In this document: positions 20,845 to 31,964 of the stretch, piece by piece
How the letters are laid out: each line of letters begins with the position of its first letter
Position numbering within the stretch: position 1 is the first letter of the stretch
Assembly: GCF_000151665.1 (NCBI RefSeq)
Contig: NW_013171827.1
Span: 1,137,066 to 1,201,065 of the forward strand
Reading direction: 5' to 3'
DNA: 64,000 nucleotides
DNA from: Blastocystis hominis
Lineage: Eukaryota; Sar; Bigyra; Opalinata; Blastocystidae
Translations under genes and position numbers: made by a program
Notes under the pieces: model-generated
What the model was told of the DNA's origin: nothing
The model's input: only the letters and a program-made list of their open reading frames with translations
Database searches by the model: none

Positions 20845-23800
20845 ATGGGAGCTGCTGAGAGTAGTCAGATTGTAAACTACGATATCTTCCAAAGAGATGA
20901 TTTCTTTGCCAATCCTTTTGACTGGGAATTGCATCATGCGAAAAGCAAGCTCGATGGGAGTCGTGTGTCGATTTTCAGAACGAACGCGAAGAGTGCATCC
21001 TCCAGTAATGCGTATGTTTTAAATGAGTCGGCTAGAGTGTAGTTTGAAGAAGATTAGGATGTTCCGGCATCCCTGTATCCTAAAGTATATAGAAGGAAAT
21101 GAGTCAGATACTGGAGTATTTTATGTAAGAATTTTCGTTACTGTACGTTAATTTGCTCTAGGCAACGGAATTAGCGATCCCACTGTCCGAGTGGTTAGAT
21201 TATGCAAAAGGAGATAAGAAGAGGGAGGAATCAAACCCTATCTACCAGTTCCTTCCGGATAAGCTGAATAAGCGAGAAAATCACTATTTTTGTAATGCAT
21301 AGTGATCACCTTGTTTCGTGGTGCATGTGGGGAATGGCGAACATCCTGAAAGCCCTCAAGTTTCTTAATGAAGATGCGAAGCAAGTGCACGGTTACATCC
21401 ACCCTTCTAGCATATTCGTGACGCAGTCCGGTTCTTGGAAGCTCGGTTTCTTCGATCTGACGTACGAGTTTAAGCCGAAAGAAGATCCTCCTTATTTCTA
21501 TCTGTACCGAATTTCGTTTCATTTCGATCCCAGCGAAAAGCAGCAGCTGCTCCCAACTGCCTACCGCTCTCCCGAGCGAACAGACAACAACTTCTCCCTC
21601 ATCGGGGACTGCACGATTTGGGGTCAAGACATGTACGGATTCGGCGAGTACGGAATTTCAAAACCGCGTTTATCGATCGTAGACTGATCGACTTCGTGTT
21701 TAAAGGACTCAAAATCCCCGGCCAGCTTTCCAACTACGTGCTCCGCTGCAAGAGCGCGCCGCTTGGCCGGCCGGCGCCCAGCCGTCTGCTCGCGGCCTTC
21801 AGCAAGCATCCCCTAGTGAAGTAGGCCCTATTTTTGGAATTCCAAAAGATCGCTGAATTTCTTGGAGGAGAAGGCGATCAAGGATCCGATCCAGAAAGAA
21901 GCGTTTTTCAACCAGCTGAACTCGCTCCTCGCGAAATTCCCGAGCGTAGCAATGAAGGCGGGCTCGAATGCAGGCGATTACGGTGGAGTTCATTTTGCCG
22001 CTGCTGATGGACGAGCTGGTGCACGGACAGACGGAGTTCGCGCCCATCGTTCTGCCCTCCGTGATCATCATCGGAAGCAGTCTCCCCGCCGAGCGTTTTT
22101 CGTTTGGATTCCCGCGGGGATTGATCGTAGAAGGGAGATCTCGCCGCTGATCACGCAGCTGTTCGGTCGGAGAGACCGCGCAACGCGGCTGCAGCTGCTG
22201 AAAGTGGGGTCCGGAGGTGCAAATGATGCGCAGAACCTGGATAGCTACATCAAACTGATCGACCGGCGCGTGGTGAATAGCGATATTTTCCCGCAGGTGA
22301 TTCTGGGACTGTCGGACACGTCGGCGAGCATGCGCGAAGCGACGATCCGCGTGATGATCCCGTTGACGCCGCTGCTGGACCGCGAGAACCAGGAGAAAAT
22401 GGTGCGGGGACTGGGGTCGCTGCAGGCGGATCCGCTGCCGGCGATTCGGACGAACATCCTGGTGTGTTTGAATCACATCGTTGCGGATCTGGAGGCGTCG
22501 GTGCGTCGCCAGGTGGGCGGATTGCGGGTCGATCGAGAGCTAGTTTGCTTTCCCGTGCATCGGCCGCGGAATGAAGGATCCGTTCCCCAAGGCGCGCATT
22601 CAGTCGCTCAAAACGATCAAGAACACGCAGCATTACTTCGACGATGGCGTAGGACGCGGCTTCTCCCCTCTCTCTCTCTAGTTGCTGGCGCGGCGCATTC
22701 TGCCGTCGCTCTGCCCGCTGCTCTGGGACGTCGAGACCACGGTGCGCGACACAGCCTTCGACGTCGTGCAGTCGCTCCTCAACCGCATCTACGTTTGGTT
22801 TGGGTCGTCGATTCCATGCAGGCTGGCCATCAGGAGTGGACCAAGACCGGCTCGGAGCCCAAAGCCCCCGTGGAGCCGTCGAAGGACGCGCCGTCGATGC
22901 TGCAGGCCACTGGCGGCTATGTGACCTCCGCGATGTCCTGGGTGGCGGGATCGCTCATCGGGAAGTCCGCCAACGCTACAGAAACAGCAGCGGCAACGAC
23001 AGCAGCGACAGGAGCAAGCGAATCAGCGGGAGAAAAAATGCCGAAAGCGGTGTCGAGCAGCACGGTGAACTCGGTATTGCCGGCGATCACGCGAACGGAG
23101 CTGTCGATGGAGGAGCTGGAGCATCTGGGGGAGCCGTCGAAGGCGGAGTCGACGCTGGAGCGAATGGACAGTCTGGAAGACGATGTGTGGGGCGAAGAGG
23201 GCAAGGAAGACGCGAAAAAGAAGAAGACGACGACGACGAGCGAGGAGGGATGGGAGAGCGAGGGCTTGAAAGCGATGGGCGGCTGGGACGACACGGGTCT
23301 GAACTTCAGCGATGAGGAGAACAAGGAGCTGGAGAAGGAGTCGCAGAACTTGGAGATGATTCGACAGATGGCCGAGCGAATGAAAACGAAAAGCGAGTCC
23401 CCGAAGAAGAGCGACGAGGGCTGGGAGGATGAGTTTGGCGGCACGAAGAAGACGCGGACGCGGCGAACCACCGCGGCGAAGACGACGAAGTCTGCCGCCA
23501 AGCCGACGAAGATTTCGGATGACGATTTGATGGCGATGCTCAACGATGACAAGCCGCTTCCCGCCAAAAACACCGCGGCGAAGAAGGCCTCGGACGGCTG
23601 GGACGACGGCTGGGACGACGAGCCCGCGAAGAAGCCCGCGGCGAAGAAAGCGTCGGACGGCTGGGACGACGACTGGAACGAGGAGCCCGCCTCGGCTCCG
23701 ACTTCGAAGAAAGCGTCGGACGGCTGGGACGACGACTGGGACGCGCAGCCCGCCTCTGCTTCGAAGTCTGCGGCGAAGAAGGCGTCGGATGGATGGGACG

Positions 23801-24102
23801 ATGACTGGGACGCGCAGCCCGCTTCGACTTCCACGTCGACGAAGAAGGCTTCGGACGGTTGGGATGACTGGGACGCCAAGCCCGCACAGCCCGCACAGCC
23901 CGCACGCAGCGCAGCCCGCGCGCCGAAAGTGTCGAAGGCAGCGTCGGGGTGGGACGACTGGGACGACGCGCCGACAACAACGAAGACGATGACGAAGATG
24001 ACGAAGATGACGGACGGATGGGACGACGACTGGGACGCGCAGCCGGCGACAAAGACGAAGACGACGAAGACGACGACGGACGGGTGGGACGACGACTGGT
24101 AA
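20845..24102 (+). CDS. SCYL1-like pseudokinase with HEAT repeats and GWDDDW tail
   Basis: About 12 introns of 28-35 nt (one ~55 nt) were traced. MGAAESSQIVNYDIFQRDDF opens a kinase-like domain: HHAKSKLDGSRVSIFR, ALKKIRMFRHPCILKYIEG, WGMANILKALKFLNEDAKQV, HGYIHPSSIFVTQSGSWKLG, then YRSPER. The catalytic HRD and DFG are replaced (HGYIHPSS; GFFDLT), so it is a pseudokinase as in SCY1 proteins. HEAT repeats follow (ITVEFILPLLMDELVHG, SYIKLIDRRVVNSDIFPQVI, ILVCLNHIVADLEASVR). The C-terminal third has repeated KKASDGWDDDWDAQPAS units and ends GWDDDW with TAA. SCYL1 works in Golgi-ER COPI traffic; its tail binds coatomer, and the tryptophan/acidic repeats may do so here. The start context resembles an N-myristoylation site (MGAAES). 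Confidence 0.85.
23576..24100 (+). repeat. Coding repeat: KKASDGWDDDWDAQP-type units
   Basis: Six or more imperfect copies of about 60-65 bp in the SCYL1-like tail, then shorter DGWDDDW copies separated by threonine/lysine linkers. Confidence 0.75.
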
Positions 24103-24130
24103 GCAGCGAAGAGCCGAAGCAAATGGGGTG

Positions 24131-24148
24131 TGTTTGTTGGAACAAACA
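24131..24148. terminator. Palindromic bidirectional 3'-end element TGTTTGTTGGAACAAACA
   Basis: A perfect TGTTTGTT on each strand separated by 2 bp. It serves the plus-strand SCYL1-like gene (stop 24102) and the convergent minus-strand helical gene, whose reading frame runs straight into it without a stop. Confidence 0.75.
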
Positions 24149-24152
24149 AGTG

Positions 24153-25682
24153 AGAAAAGAGCGCGGAATTCGGACCGCACGGCGTCGGTCAGAACGTCCA
24201 GCTGCGCGATCTGCTGTCGAATCTGCGTCCATTCCCCTCCAAACAGATTGGTCTCCGCGATCCACACTACGCCTCGCTCCTCTCCCTCATTCCCACATAG
24301 CAGATACAGCAAGAACGTCCGGTACTCCCGGCTCAAACCCTCATTCTCCACGGCCTCCACGATTCCGTTCTCCACGAGGCTCCGCACCGCGTACTTCCCT
24401 CCTCTCCACACATACAGCAGCACCAGACATCGCCCCGCCATCACATACTTCGCGTTGTCCTCTCCGTACCCCGCTCCGTCCACCACACACTCCAACGCCT
24501 CTCTCTCCAGCTCTCCCAGACGCTCCTCCCACGCTCCTCCCTGCTCCCCAAAGAACGAAACCAGCTCCGCGAACTCCGGCGCTTCCACGGTTCCGCGCTG
24601 CAGCGTCGCGCCGATGATGCACTGGATCGCTTCGTCGCAGTCGCTCAGCCGGTCCAGCGTCCCGCGGTTATGCAGAAACAATGCGTTCACGAGCTGCAGC
24701 GGGAACACGCCGCTGCGCGAGAAGGCGGCGTAGAGCGAGAGCTTGAAGAGCGGGAGCGCGTCAAAGAACGCGCAGAGGTCGAAGAGGACGAGAAAGGTCG
24801 CGAGAAACGCGGGGGAGAACCGATCGAATTTGGAGTGGACGAAGGACTGCCCCAGCTCCGCGTTCAGCTCCTCCTGGAGGTGCTCGAGACACGTGTTTTC
24901 GAGCTCCAGGTCGGGGAAGCGCGTTATAACGAAGTATAACAAGGACGAAAAGAGAAGAACCTTCTGGTTCATCGGAGCCATTTCGTAGGTCTTCAGCAAG
25001 GAGAAGGACTGCTGCATGCAGCTGAGGAGAGCGGAGAGGACCGCTGGAATGGTTTCCGGGGAAAAGCGAGGTTGGAGGGAAATGTACAAGAGTTCCTCGC
25101 TACCATCAAACAAAGTGAACGGAACTACAGCGCGTTCTTCTGGAGCGAGGTAACCATGACGCGCCGCAAGGAGCTGGGGGAAAGCGGGAGAAGACTGCGT
25201 ACGATTCGGTGAAAGAAACTTGCGGCGATTTCGGAGCGCGCTTTGAATGTTCCTGAATGCAGGAGCCGACGTAGGCTGTAGATCGCGTTTTCCGGACAGG
25301 CCTGGGATGCTCCATCTCCCTCTTTTCCTGCGGAGGAGCCAGGGCAACAGGAGCCGGAGGAAGCAGTGGCTTGCTGCCAACGGGAATGGAATCTGGTATA
25401 GTTTGTACTAAACATGTCGATCCGCGAAAACAAAATACTGGGATTTCCTTTCTTTAGTTCGGCGATTTGAGATATATATAGATCATTTGTTTCTACGGTC
25501 AAGACGAGGCATTTGAATTACCTTGGAGTAAAGTGCGGAATTCTTCAATGCAATGTTCATACATTTCCTTTTGTGCAGCTAATTCATTCCGAAGACGGAT
25601 GTTCTCTAATTTCAGCTCGGTGTAGTTCTACAAATGGTATATAGGATAGAGATACTACCCTAATGCTGATAACATGCTCCAT
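24153..25682 (-). CDS. Unknown helical protein; stop codon probably created by polyadenylation
   Basis: ATG at 25682 (MEHVISIRNYTELKLENIRL) opens a short coiled coil. Introns of 31, 29 and 29 nt (near 25630-25660, 25493-25521, 25102-25130) join it to YSLRRLLHSGTFKARSEIAA, VMVTSLQKNALEELLYISLQ and a long helical region (QPRFSPETIPAVLSALLSCM, VLLFSSLLYFVITRFPDLEL, SKFDRFSPAFLATFLVLFDL, EYRTFLLYLLCGNEGEERG). The frame ends EFRALF and continues open across the palindromic motif and far into the antisense of the SCYL1-like gene. Cleavage after a T at 24153, four bases before TGTTTGTT, followed by poly(A), would give TAA. No domain is recognised; the fold looks all-alpha, ARM/HEAT-like. Confidence 0.6.
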
Positions 25683-25757
25683 CGAATCAACACTGACCAC
25701 CAAGCAATTATTTACAAACAAACAAACAAAGTTTAATATAATAATAATATCAATCAT

Positions 25758-26717
25758 TCAATTTATATATGGGAAAATATGGAAAAGGAGGGAACGAAGG
25801 AAAGAAAAAGAGTAGGAAAAATCATTGTTAATGAGGAAATGATCTATACATGGTGAGTATGCGCAAATCTTAGACGCAAAGAGTATCTCTCTCTTTGTGC
25901 TCTGTGATTTCCAATCATTTTTGGACATTAGTTTGAGAGCATGATCATCCCTCACAGCTCCCACAACTTGTCCTTCACAATTCATCTTTCTTTCTCTCTT
26001 TCTCTCACTTACTGTTACCGTGTTGAATTGAAAACTTGCTTTTGAATCGATTCGTAGCGCTGTTGTAACAACGGATCCAATTCATCACCAGCCTTGATGC
26101 TCGTTTCAGGGAAAGAACTCGTCCGAACAAGATCTTGCAACAGCTCTAAAAGAACAGGAGACGCGGAGTCTAGGAGCTTCACGGAAGACTCCAAATTCTC
26201 AATGGCTTGTTGTAAAAGTCTTAGAATGAGGTATAGAAACGATTAGCTACGATAATTGGGGCTGAGACAGAAGAGACTTCGTGAGCTGTAAAAAGAGTAC
26301 GCAGAACTCTTCGTCCTGGAAAAGAGCACACTTGGAATCACTGGAAAAGGATAAAATCGCGGAGGAAACTGTCGCCATGGTAACCTGCGGTTGAGTACAA
26401 GGCTAAAAACACAGTACATAGTCATTCGAAATGAGTAGAATACTGATCGCTGTGACATAATCCTCATCTCTCCAATATCGCAGAAAGGACTAAAGCAATA
26501 GCACCGAGCGCAGAGGAACATACTGTAACGAGAAGTCTTCTCCGAACGAGAGTATCCACAATGTGCAGAGACATAACACAAAGTAACCTAAAACATGACT
26601 GACAGCAGCTACGGTGTACCTAAATGACTTTTTGCTAGAGAAAACGGGATTTACACGAACCGGAACAAAGCATGAATGAGGGTGTAAAATCGCGGGGAAT
26701 TCTGGACAAGTCGGCAT
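25758..26717 (-). CDS. Unknown helical protein
   Basis: ATG at 26717 (MPTCPEFPAILHPHSCFVP). Five introns of 31-41 nt give one frame: VMSLHIVDTLVRRRLLVTSF, RYWRDEDYVTAISILLISND, VTMATVSSAILSFSSDSKCA, EEFCVLFLQLTKSLLSQPQL, LLQQAIENLESSVKLLDSAS, ELDPLLQQRYESIQKQVFN, then after a 33-nt intron MNCEGQVVGAVRDDHALKLM. It ends near 25758 with TGA, or slightly earlier if another intron starts at about 25850. The helices with conserved-looking leucines suggest an armadillo-like scaffold. Not recognised. The promoter is shared with the divergent PheRS gene 36 bp away. A (AAAC)n run at about 25715-25730 is its likely 3'-end signal. Confidence 0.5.
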
Positions 26718-26752
26718 GAGGAAATAGAACTAATTATTCATTCTAAGCAGCT

Positions 26753-28826
26753 ATGCCTAACGTTCCGATTGAGAGAGATATGCTTTTCCGTTCCTTGGGG
26801 AAAACTTTCACAGACAAGGAATTTGATGAGCTTTGTTTTGAGTTTGGAATTGAGCTTGATGAAATCGTAACGGAGACGCGTATGAAGCGAAAGCAAGAGG
26901 GAAGCGAGGAGAAGGAGGTGGTTGTTTACAAAATCGACGTTCCTGCCAACCGTCAGGATCTGCTATGCCTGGAGGGTATTTCCCGCGCGCTGCGAATTTT
27001 CATGGGAATCGAGGAAGTTCCGGTAGGGGGCTGGGGAGGAGTTTGTTGTGTAGAAGTATCACCTCACTCAGCCTAAGCAGGAGCGTATCAAGATATTCGT
27101 CGAGAAGGACACGAAGGTATCGTTTTTTGGCCGCCTCTGAAGCTAGCAAATTCGTCCCTACATCGTCGGCGCCGTTCTTCGCAACATTCACATGAACCAC
27201 GACGTCTACAACAAGTACGCCTCGCTGGCTCGCTTCTCTCTCTTAGCTTCCTGGACTTGCAGGACAAATTGCATCTGAACATCTGTCGTCGTCGCAACCT
27301 GGTGGCCATCGGAACGCACAACCTCGATTCGGTGAAGCCTCCCTTCTACTACCGCGCGCTCCCTGCCGAGCAGATCGTGTTCCAGCCGCTGAACCAGACG
27401 CGCGACTTCAATGCCCGCGAAGTACGCTCGAATCCCCGCGATTCCCGCTAGCTCATGGACTTCTACCGCAATCCCGCGAACGACTGCAAGCACCTGATGC
27501 CGTACACGGACCTGATCTACGACTCGCCGGTGATCCCTGTGCTGGTGGACTCGGAAGGAACGGTTTTGTCGCTGCCTCCGCTCATCAACGGAAAGTAGAA
27601 ACGTGGAAGCGTGTGAAGGGCAGTCACAGCCGGATGGACTACGAGACGGAGAACATCTTCATCGACTGCACGGCGAAGGACGTGACGAAGGCGTCGATCG
27701 TGCTGAACACGCTGATCGCGATGTTCTCGGAGTACTGCGACGACCGGTTCTCTGCGGAGATCGTGGACGTGGTCTACGAGGAGGGCTCCGTCTTCCCCGA
27801 GGGCCGCTCGCTGACCTACCCCGACTTCTCCGAGAAGCATTTGGACTGCTCGGTGGCGGAGTGCTGCTCGACGATCGGCGCGGCGATCCCGGTGGACGCG
27901 ATGCTGGCGGACCTGCACAAGATGCAGCTGGACGCGACCGTGCTGGACGCGGACACCATCCGCGTGAACATCCCCATCACGCGCTCCGACGTGATCCACC
28001 CCTGCGACGTGTTCGGTGGGCTGTCTGGCGGCGGAGCGAGCTGTAGAGGACGTGGCCATCGCGTACGGGTACAACAACATCCAGCGGAAGCAGCCGCCGA
28101 CGCTGACGACGGGCGCGGAGCAGCCGATCAACCAGCTGTGCGGATGGCGGCGAGGCTTCACGGTAGATCGGACATGATCCGCGCGCAGATCGCCATGGCG
28201 GGGTACACGGAGGTGCTGACGCTGTCGCTGTGCAGCCGCGCGGAGAACTACGCGATGCTGCGGCTGGAGGAGGACGGACTGGCCGTGCGCCTCGCCAACC
28301 CCAAGACCGTCGAGTTCGAGGTCTGCAGAACCTCGCTCCTCCCCGGCATCCTCAAGACCTTCCGCGAGAACAAGCACGTGCCCTACGCCAAGGGGGTCAA
28401 GCTCTTCGAGGTCAGCGACGTCGTGCTCAAGGATCCCGCCAATTATGTCGGCGCGCGCAATGAGCGCAGAGTCTGCGCGGTGTACATGGGACAGGCCGCG
28501 CAGCTGGAGGTAGGCATAGGAGGGCGGCTGGGACGCAGATTATCCACGGACTGATGGACAGACTCATGCGATTGCTCGATGTCGCGCCTGCGCCGCGGTA
28601 CAGCGGAGTGGCCGAGGAGGTGGCCGAGGGACGGAAGCAGTACTATATCCGGGAGGGAGAGTACGGAGCCTTCTTCCCGGGACGCTGCTGCGACATTGTG
28701 ATCATTGATGGAGAGAAGGAGGAGGTCGTCGGCCACTTCGGAGTGCTGCATCCTCAGGTGATCAAGAATTTCGAGCTTCGCTACCCGGGCTCGGCTCTGG
28801 AATTGAATTTGGAGAAGTTCTTGTAA
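26753..28826 (+). CDS. FARSB: Phenylalanyl-tRNA synthetase beta subunit (cytosolic type)
   Basis: ATG at 26753: [33 protein letters not shown], then [20 protein letters not shown], the conserved N-terminal block of eukaryotic/archaeal PheRS beta. Further blocks: [120 protein letters not shown] and the end [10 protein letters not shown] with TAA. At least seven introns of 28-31 nt, all frame-restoring (for example near 28017-28046, 28138-28167 and 28510-28538). With the alpha subunit it charges tRNA-Phe. The B5 region is complete, so the enzyme should be functional. Confidence 0.95.
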
Positions 28827-28831
28827 GAAAC

Positions 28832-28839
28832 TGTTTGTT
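28832..28839 (+). terminator. TGTTTGTT 3'-end motif of FARSB
   Basis: Begins 5 nt after the TAA at 28826, the tightest spacing in the window for an encoded stop. Confidence 0.7.
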
Positions 28840-28926
28840 GAACCCAACTTTTGGAATTCCGGAAATCGGGGTAACGGAATGTTTGCATATTCATTTTTTG
28901 GACTGCTTTTTGAGGCTAATTCGGGG

Positions 28927-31839
28927 ATGGAAACCTATTCAATCAGCGTTTTTATTATCTACGGGACCCAAACCTATACTCTGGACATTCCTTCCTTATT
29001 TACGGTTAGACAACTGAAAGAAGTTCTTAGTGTTGGTGCTTGCCGGATGGGTGACTTCTAGGATCAGCTTGATATCGAGTTTGATTACATTATTGTAAGT
29101 TTTGAGACTATAATATTGGACAATGATAAAACGCTCGCCTACTATGGCATTAAAACGGAGAGCTGTATCGACGTGTTTCGAAATGCTTTTCAGAAACTCA
29201 AGGATGTCGATATTGTTTTGTTAGAATTGAACACTTGGCTCGACAATTTGGCCCACGACTATGAGGATTCCAGTTCTTTTGTCCGTCACGCTGATTATGT
29301 AATAAACAAAGTACAGGAAAGTTCCAAGGAGCCCTTCCCTTTGGATGTCATCGACGATGCGATATCCTATATAGACCGTTGTACTGAGCATTCCGCGAAG
29401 CTCGAGAACACGGCTCAACTTTTGGTCAACAAGTATGCGTATCTTCAGAACTCTCTCAGCGAAATGCGGAGCATGCTGCAAGAGAGCAAGATGGAGCAGT
29501 TAGCGTTGAAGAAGAGTTCGTCTTTGCTTGCTTGCTTGCTTGCTTGCTAACGCGTAGAATTCGACGAAATGGGGCTCCACGAAGCTCAGTTTGAACAACG
29601 ACTCGATTACGATCCCACCTTCCGTTCCACGCGTTCTCCCAGAGATCAAAGCCCGGGCCGCGCGCTCACTCCCATCCGCGAGTATTTGCAGTCGCTCTAC
29701 ACGCGCGAGATCGATGAGCAGACGCGATCGCTGCGGCGCTGCCCGATTCAGCAGCTCTTTCAACTGCACCCAATGCACGAAACGCAGAGCCTGCAAAAGC
29801 CGCTGCGGTCGATCGTGCAAGTGGACGAATACGGAATGGTTCGGAAAGAGGCGGCAAACGAAGCTGAACGCGGCGATGAAACCGATATGGAGGAGTTAAA
29901 AGCGATTCAGGAAGCGAATTGGAATCAGCTGAAGCGACTGAACGGATATCGCATACTATCAGAAGAAGAAGATGATGATAATGATGTTGATGTTGATGAT
30001 GTTGTTGATGATGGTAATGGGAATGGTGTTCGAGACGTAGCTTCGAAGGAGGGAAGGCCAACACGCTGTGCGTCCTGGAGCGGGGTCTCATTGTGTAGAC
30101 GAGTTCCACGCGAACAAACAAGCGATGGCGTTCTTGGAGGAATTGGAGCGATCGAAAGACACGCCGCAAACCATTCAATGCATCGATTTCTCTTGTTTCT
30201 CTCTCTCTTCGCCCCTCACGTCTAGTCGCAGGCATCGGGAACGACGGCTTCACGCGGTTCGTCGATTTATTCATCGACAACCCGCACCTCAAACTGCGCG
30301 AGCTGCGTCTGCAAGGGAACAATTTGGGTCCCAATCAGATCACCTACCTCACCAACCAACTCCATTTCGGATCGCTCAGCGCCTCCAAAGCCTTCATTTT
30401 CCCCGACCTGCGCGTCCTCGACCTCAGCAGTACTTCTCTTCTCTCTCCTTCGACTCAAACGCAGACAACCCGCTCGGCAACGAAGGCGTCAGCCAGCTTT
30501 TCCTCCTCTTCAAGCACAACTGCTTCCCCGACCTCCGCCAAGTCTTCCTCCTCAGTGGGCCTTTCGCGTTAATTTGAATGGCAGACTGCCGGTTCGGCAC
30601 GGATATCGCGTCCACGCTGCTCTCCATCCACCTCCACGAGAACAATCTCATTAACTTCGTCACCGGCGCCACGCAGGCCTCCCTCATGCCCCGCGGGGAA
30701 CAATCCATTATAGAGCGGTTAGAGGAGCGCATCGAGGCCGGTTCCCTACGCAATCTCGAGATTCGCGGTAATGCAGACGGATCGGCTGAGAGCGTAGAGA
30801 CGGTATCCGACGCGTGTCTGCAGCTCTATTTCAGCCTCGCCGTAGCGAACTGCGTGAACACCGTGGAGAAAATCGTCCTGAAAAACGTGGATCTGAGCGG
30901 CGGGGCGTTTCATCTGGTTTCCGCGATTCTGCGTCGCTACGTGGCCTACGGACGCTGCGGCCGCCTCGCCAGCCTCTCTCTGATCGGTTTCTCCGGTGCG
31001 ATTCGCTGAGATTTAGAGTGCAACCTGGACGATTCGCACGTTCCCTCGCTGCTCCGCCTGCTCCGCACGCTCGCCGCGCACCGCTCCGATTTCCCCGGTT
31101 TCCCCGGTTTTTCGTTCCTGAACCTGGAAGGTTTCCCCGGTTTCTCCGATTGAGACGCAGGGAACCGGCTCTCGGAAGCGGGGTACCGCCTGTTGTTGGC
31201 GGAGCTGCGATCGCTGCGCGCGCAGGGCTTCGTTTTCGACTGCAGCACGACGCGTAGCCTTCTCTTTGTTTTCTCTCTCCGCTGACGAGCAGGGAACCCC
31301 ATCGGCGACGCGGGACTCGCGTTCTTCCTCGCGCAGTTCTACGCGCAGTACGCGGACGCCATCGACACGCTCAATTTCACCGGCTGTTCGCTCTCCGACG
31401 CCGCCATCGACGCGCTCGCGCGCTCGCTGCGGGCGCTGCATGACGCGGGGCACGTGCTCCCGGTCCGGGTGCTGAATCTGAGCGGTAGAACCGCGGGGAT
31501 TGTGCGAAATAGAGAACGAAATCACGGATAACAGCATCGCGAATTTGCTGGATGTGTTCGCGCTGCTGCCGTCGCTGCATAACGTGCTGGTGGATCGTAG
31601 CGCGTTGGGGAGAGTGGAAACGTAGAAACCATGCTGTCGTCGACGGGACTGTTTCACATTTTGAATCACTTCGTGCAGAACAAGGCGAAGAAGTTCTACC
31701 TCTGTATGCGAGGTAGGGGTCGTGAGGAAGCGTAATTGAAAGGAAATCCGGTGGAGGAGGAGGAATTGAAGGAGCTGTCGGACATCGTGGCGAATAGCTT
31801 CTCTCTGGAGGATTGCGTGCAGGTGGAGTTGGTCTAGTT
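28927..31839 (+). CDS. Ubiquitin-like domain plus leucine-rich-repeat protein
   Basis: ATG at 28927 opens a ubiquitin-like fold: METYSISVFIIYGTQTYTLD, VRQLKEVLSDQLDIEFDYII (30-nt intron in the middle), ILDNDKTLAYYGIKTESCID. A helical region follows (LLELNTWLDNLAHDYEDSSS, VINKVQESSKEPFPLDVID), then a proline/arginine stretch, an Asp-rich segment (EEEDDDNDVDVDD) and ribonuclease-inhibitor-type LRRs: NPHLKLRELRLQGNNLGPNQ, FPDLRVLDLSNNPLGNEGVS, STLLSIHLHENNLINF, DTLNFTGCSLSDAAIDALAR, NEITDNSIANLLDVFALLPS. Most introns are 28-35 nt. It ends VQVELV, TAG at 31837-31839. There is no 3'-end motif between the two halves, so one gene is favoured; the junction near 30025-30100 is unresolved. Function unknown. 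Confidence 0.6.
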
Positions 31840-31880
31840 CCGGCAGCCGGCACGCTGCTGTTGTGTGTACAAATTGTGCG

Positions 31881-31888
31881 TGTTTGTT
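31881..31888 (+). terminator. TGTTTGTT 3'-end motif of the UBL-LRR gene
   Basis: 41 nt after the TAG at 31839. Confidence 0.6.
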
Positions 31889-31964
31889 GTGAAACGAGGG
31901 AGCTAAGGATTGTTTTTCGACTGCCCAAAACAACCACAATTTTTAATATATGGCTCAGTTGTGA

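Noticed and set aside
20845-24102. Reading the many in-frame stops of the SCYL1-like gene as a pseudogene
   Set aside because: Every break coincides with a 28-35 nt GT-AG segment whose removal restores the family sequence, as in all neighbours.
27517-28377. Minus-strand frame inside the PheRS gene
   Set aside because: Antisense shadow of a well-conserved plus-strand gene.
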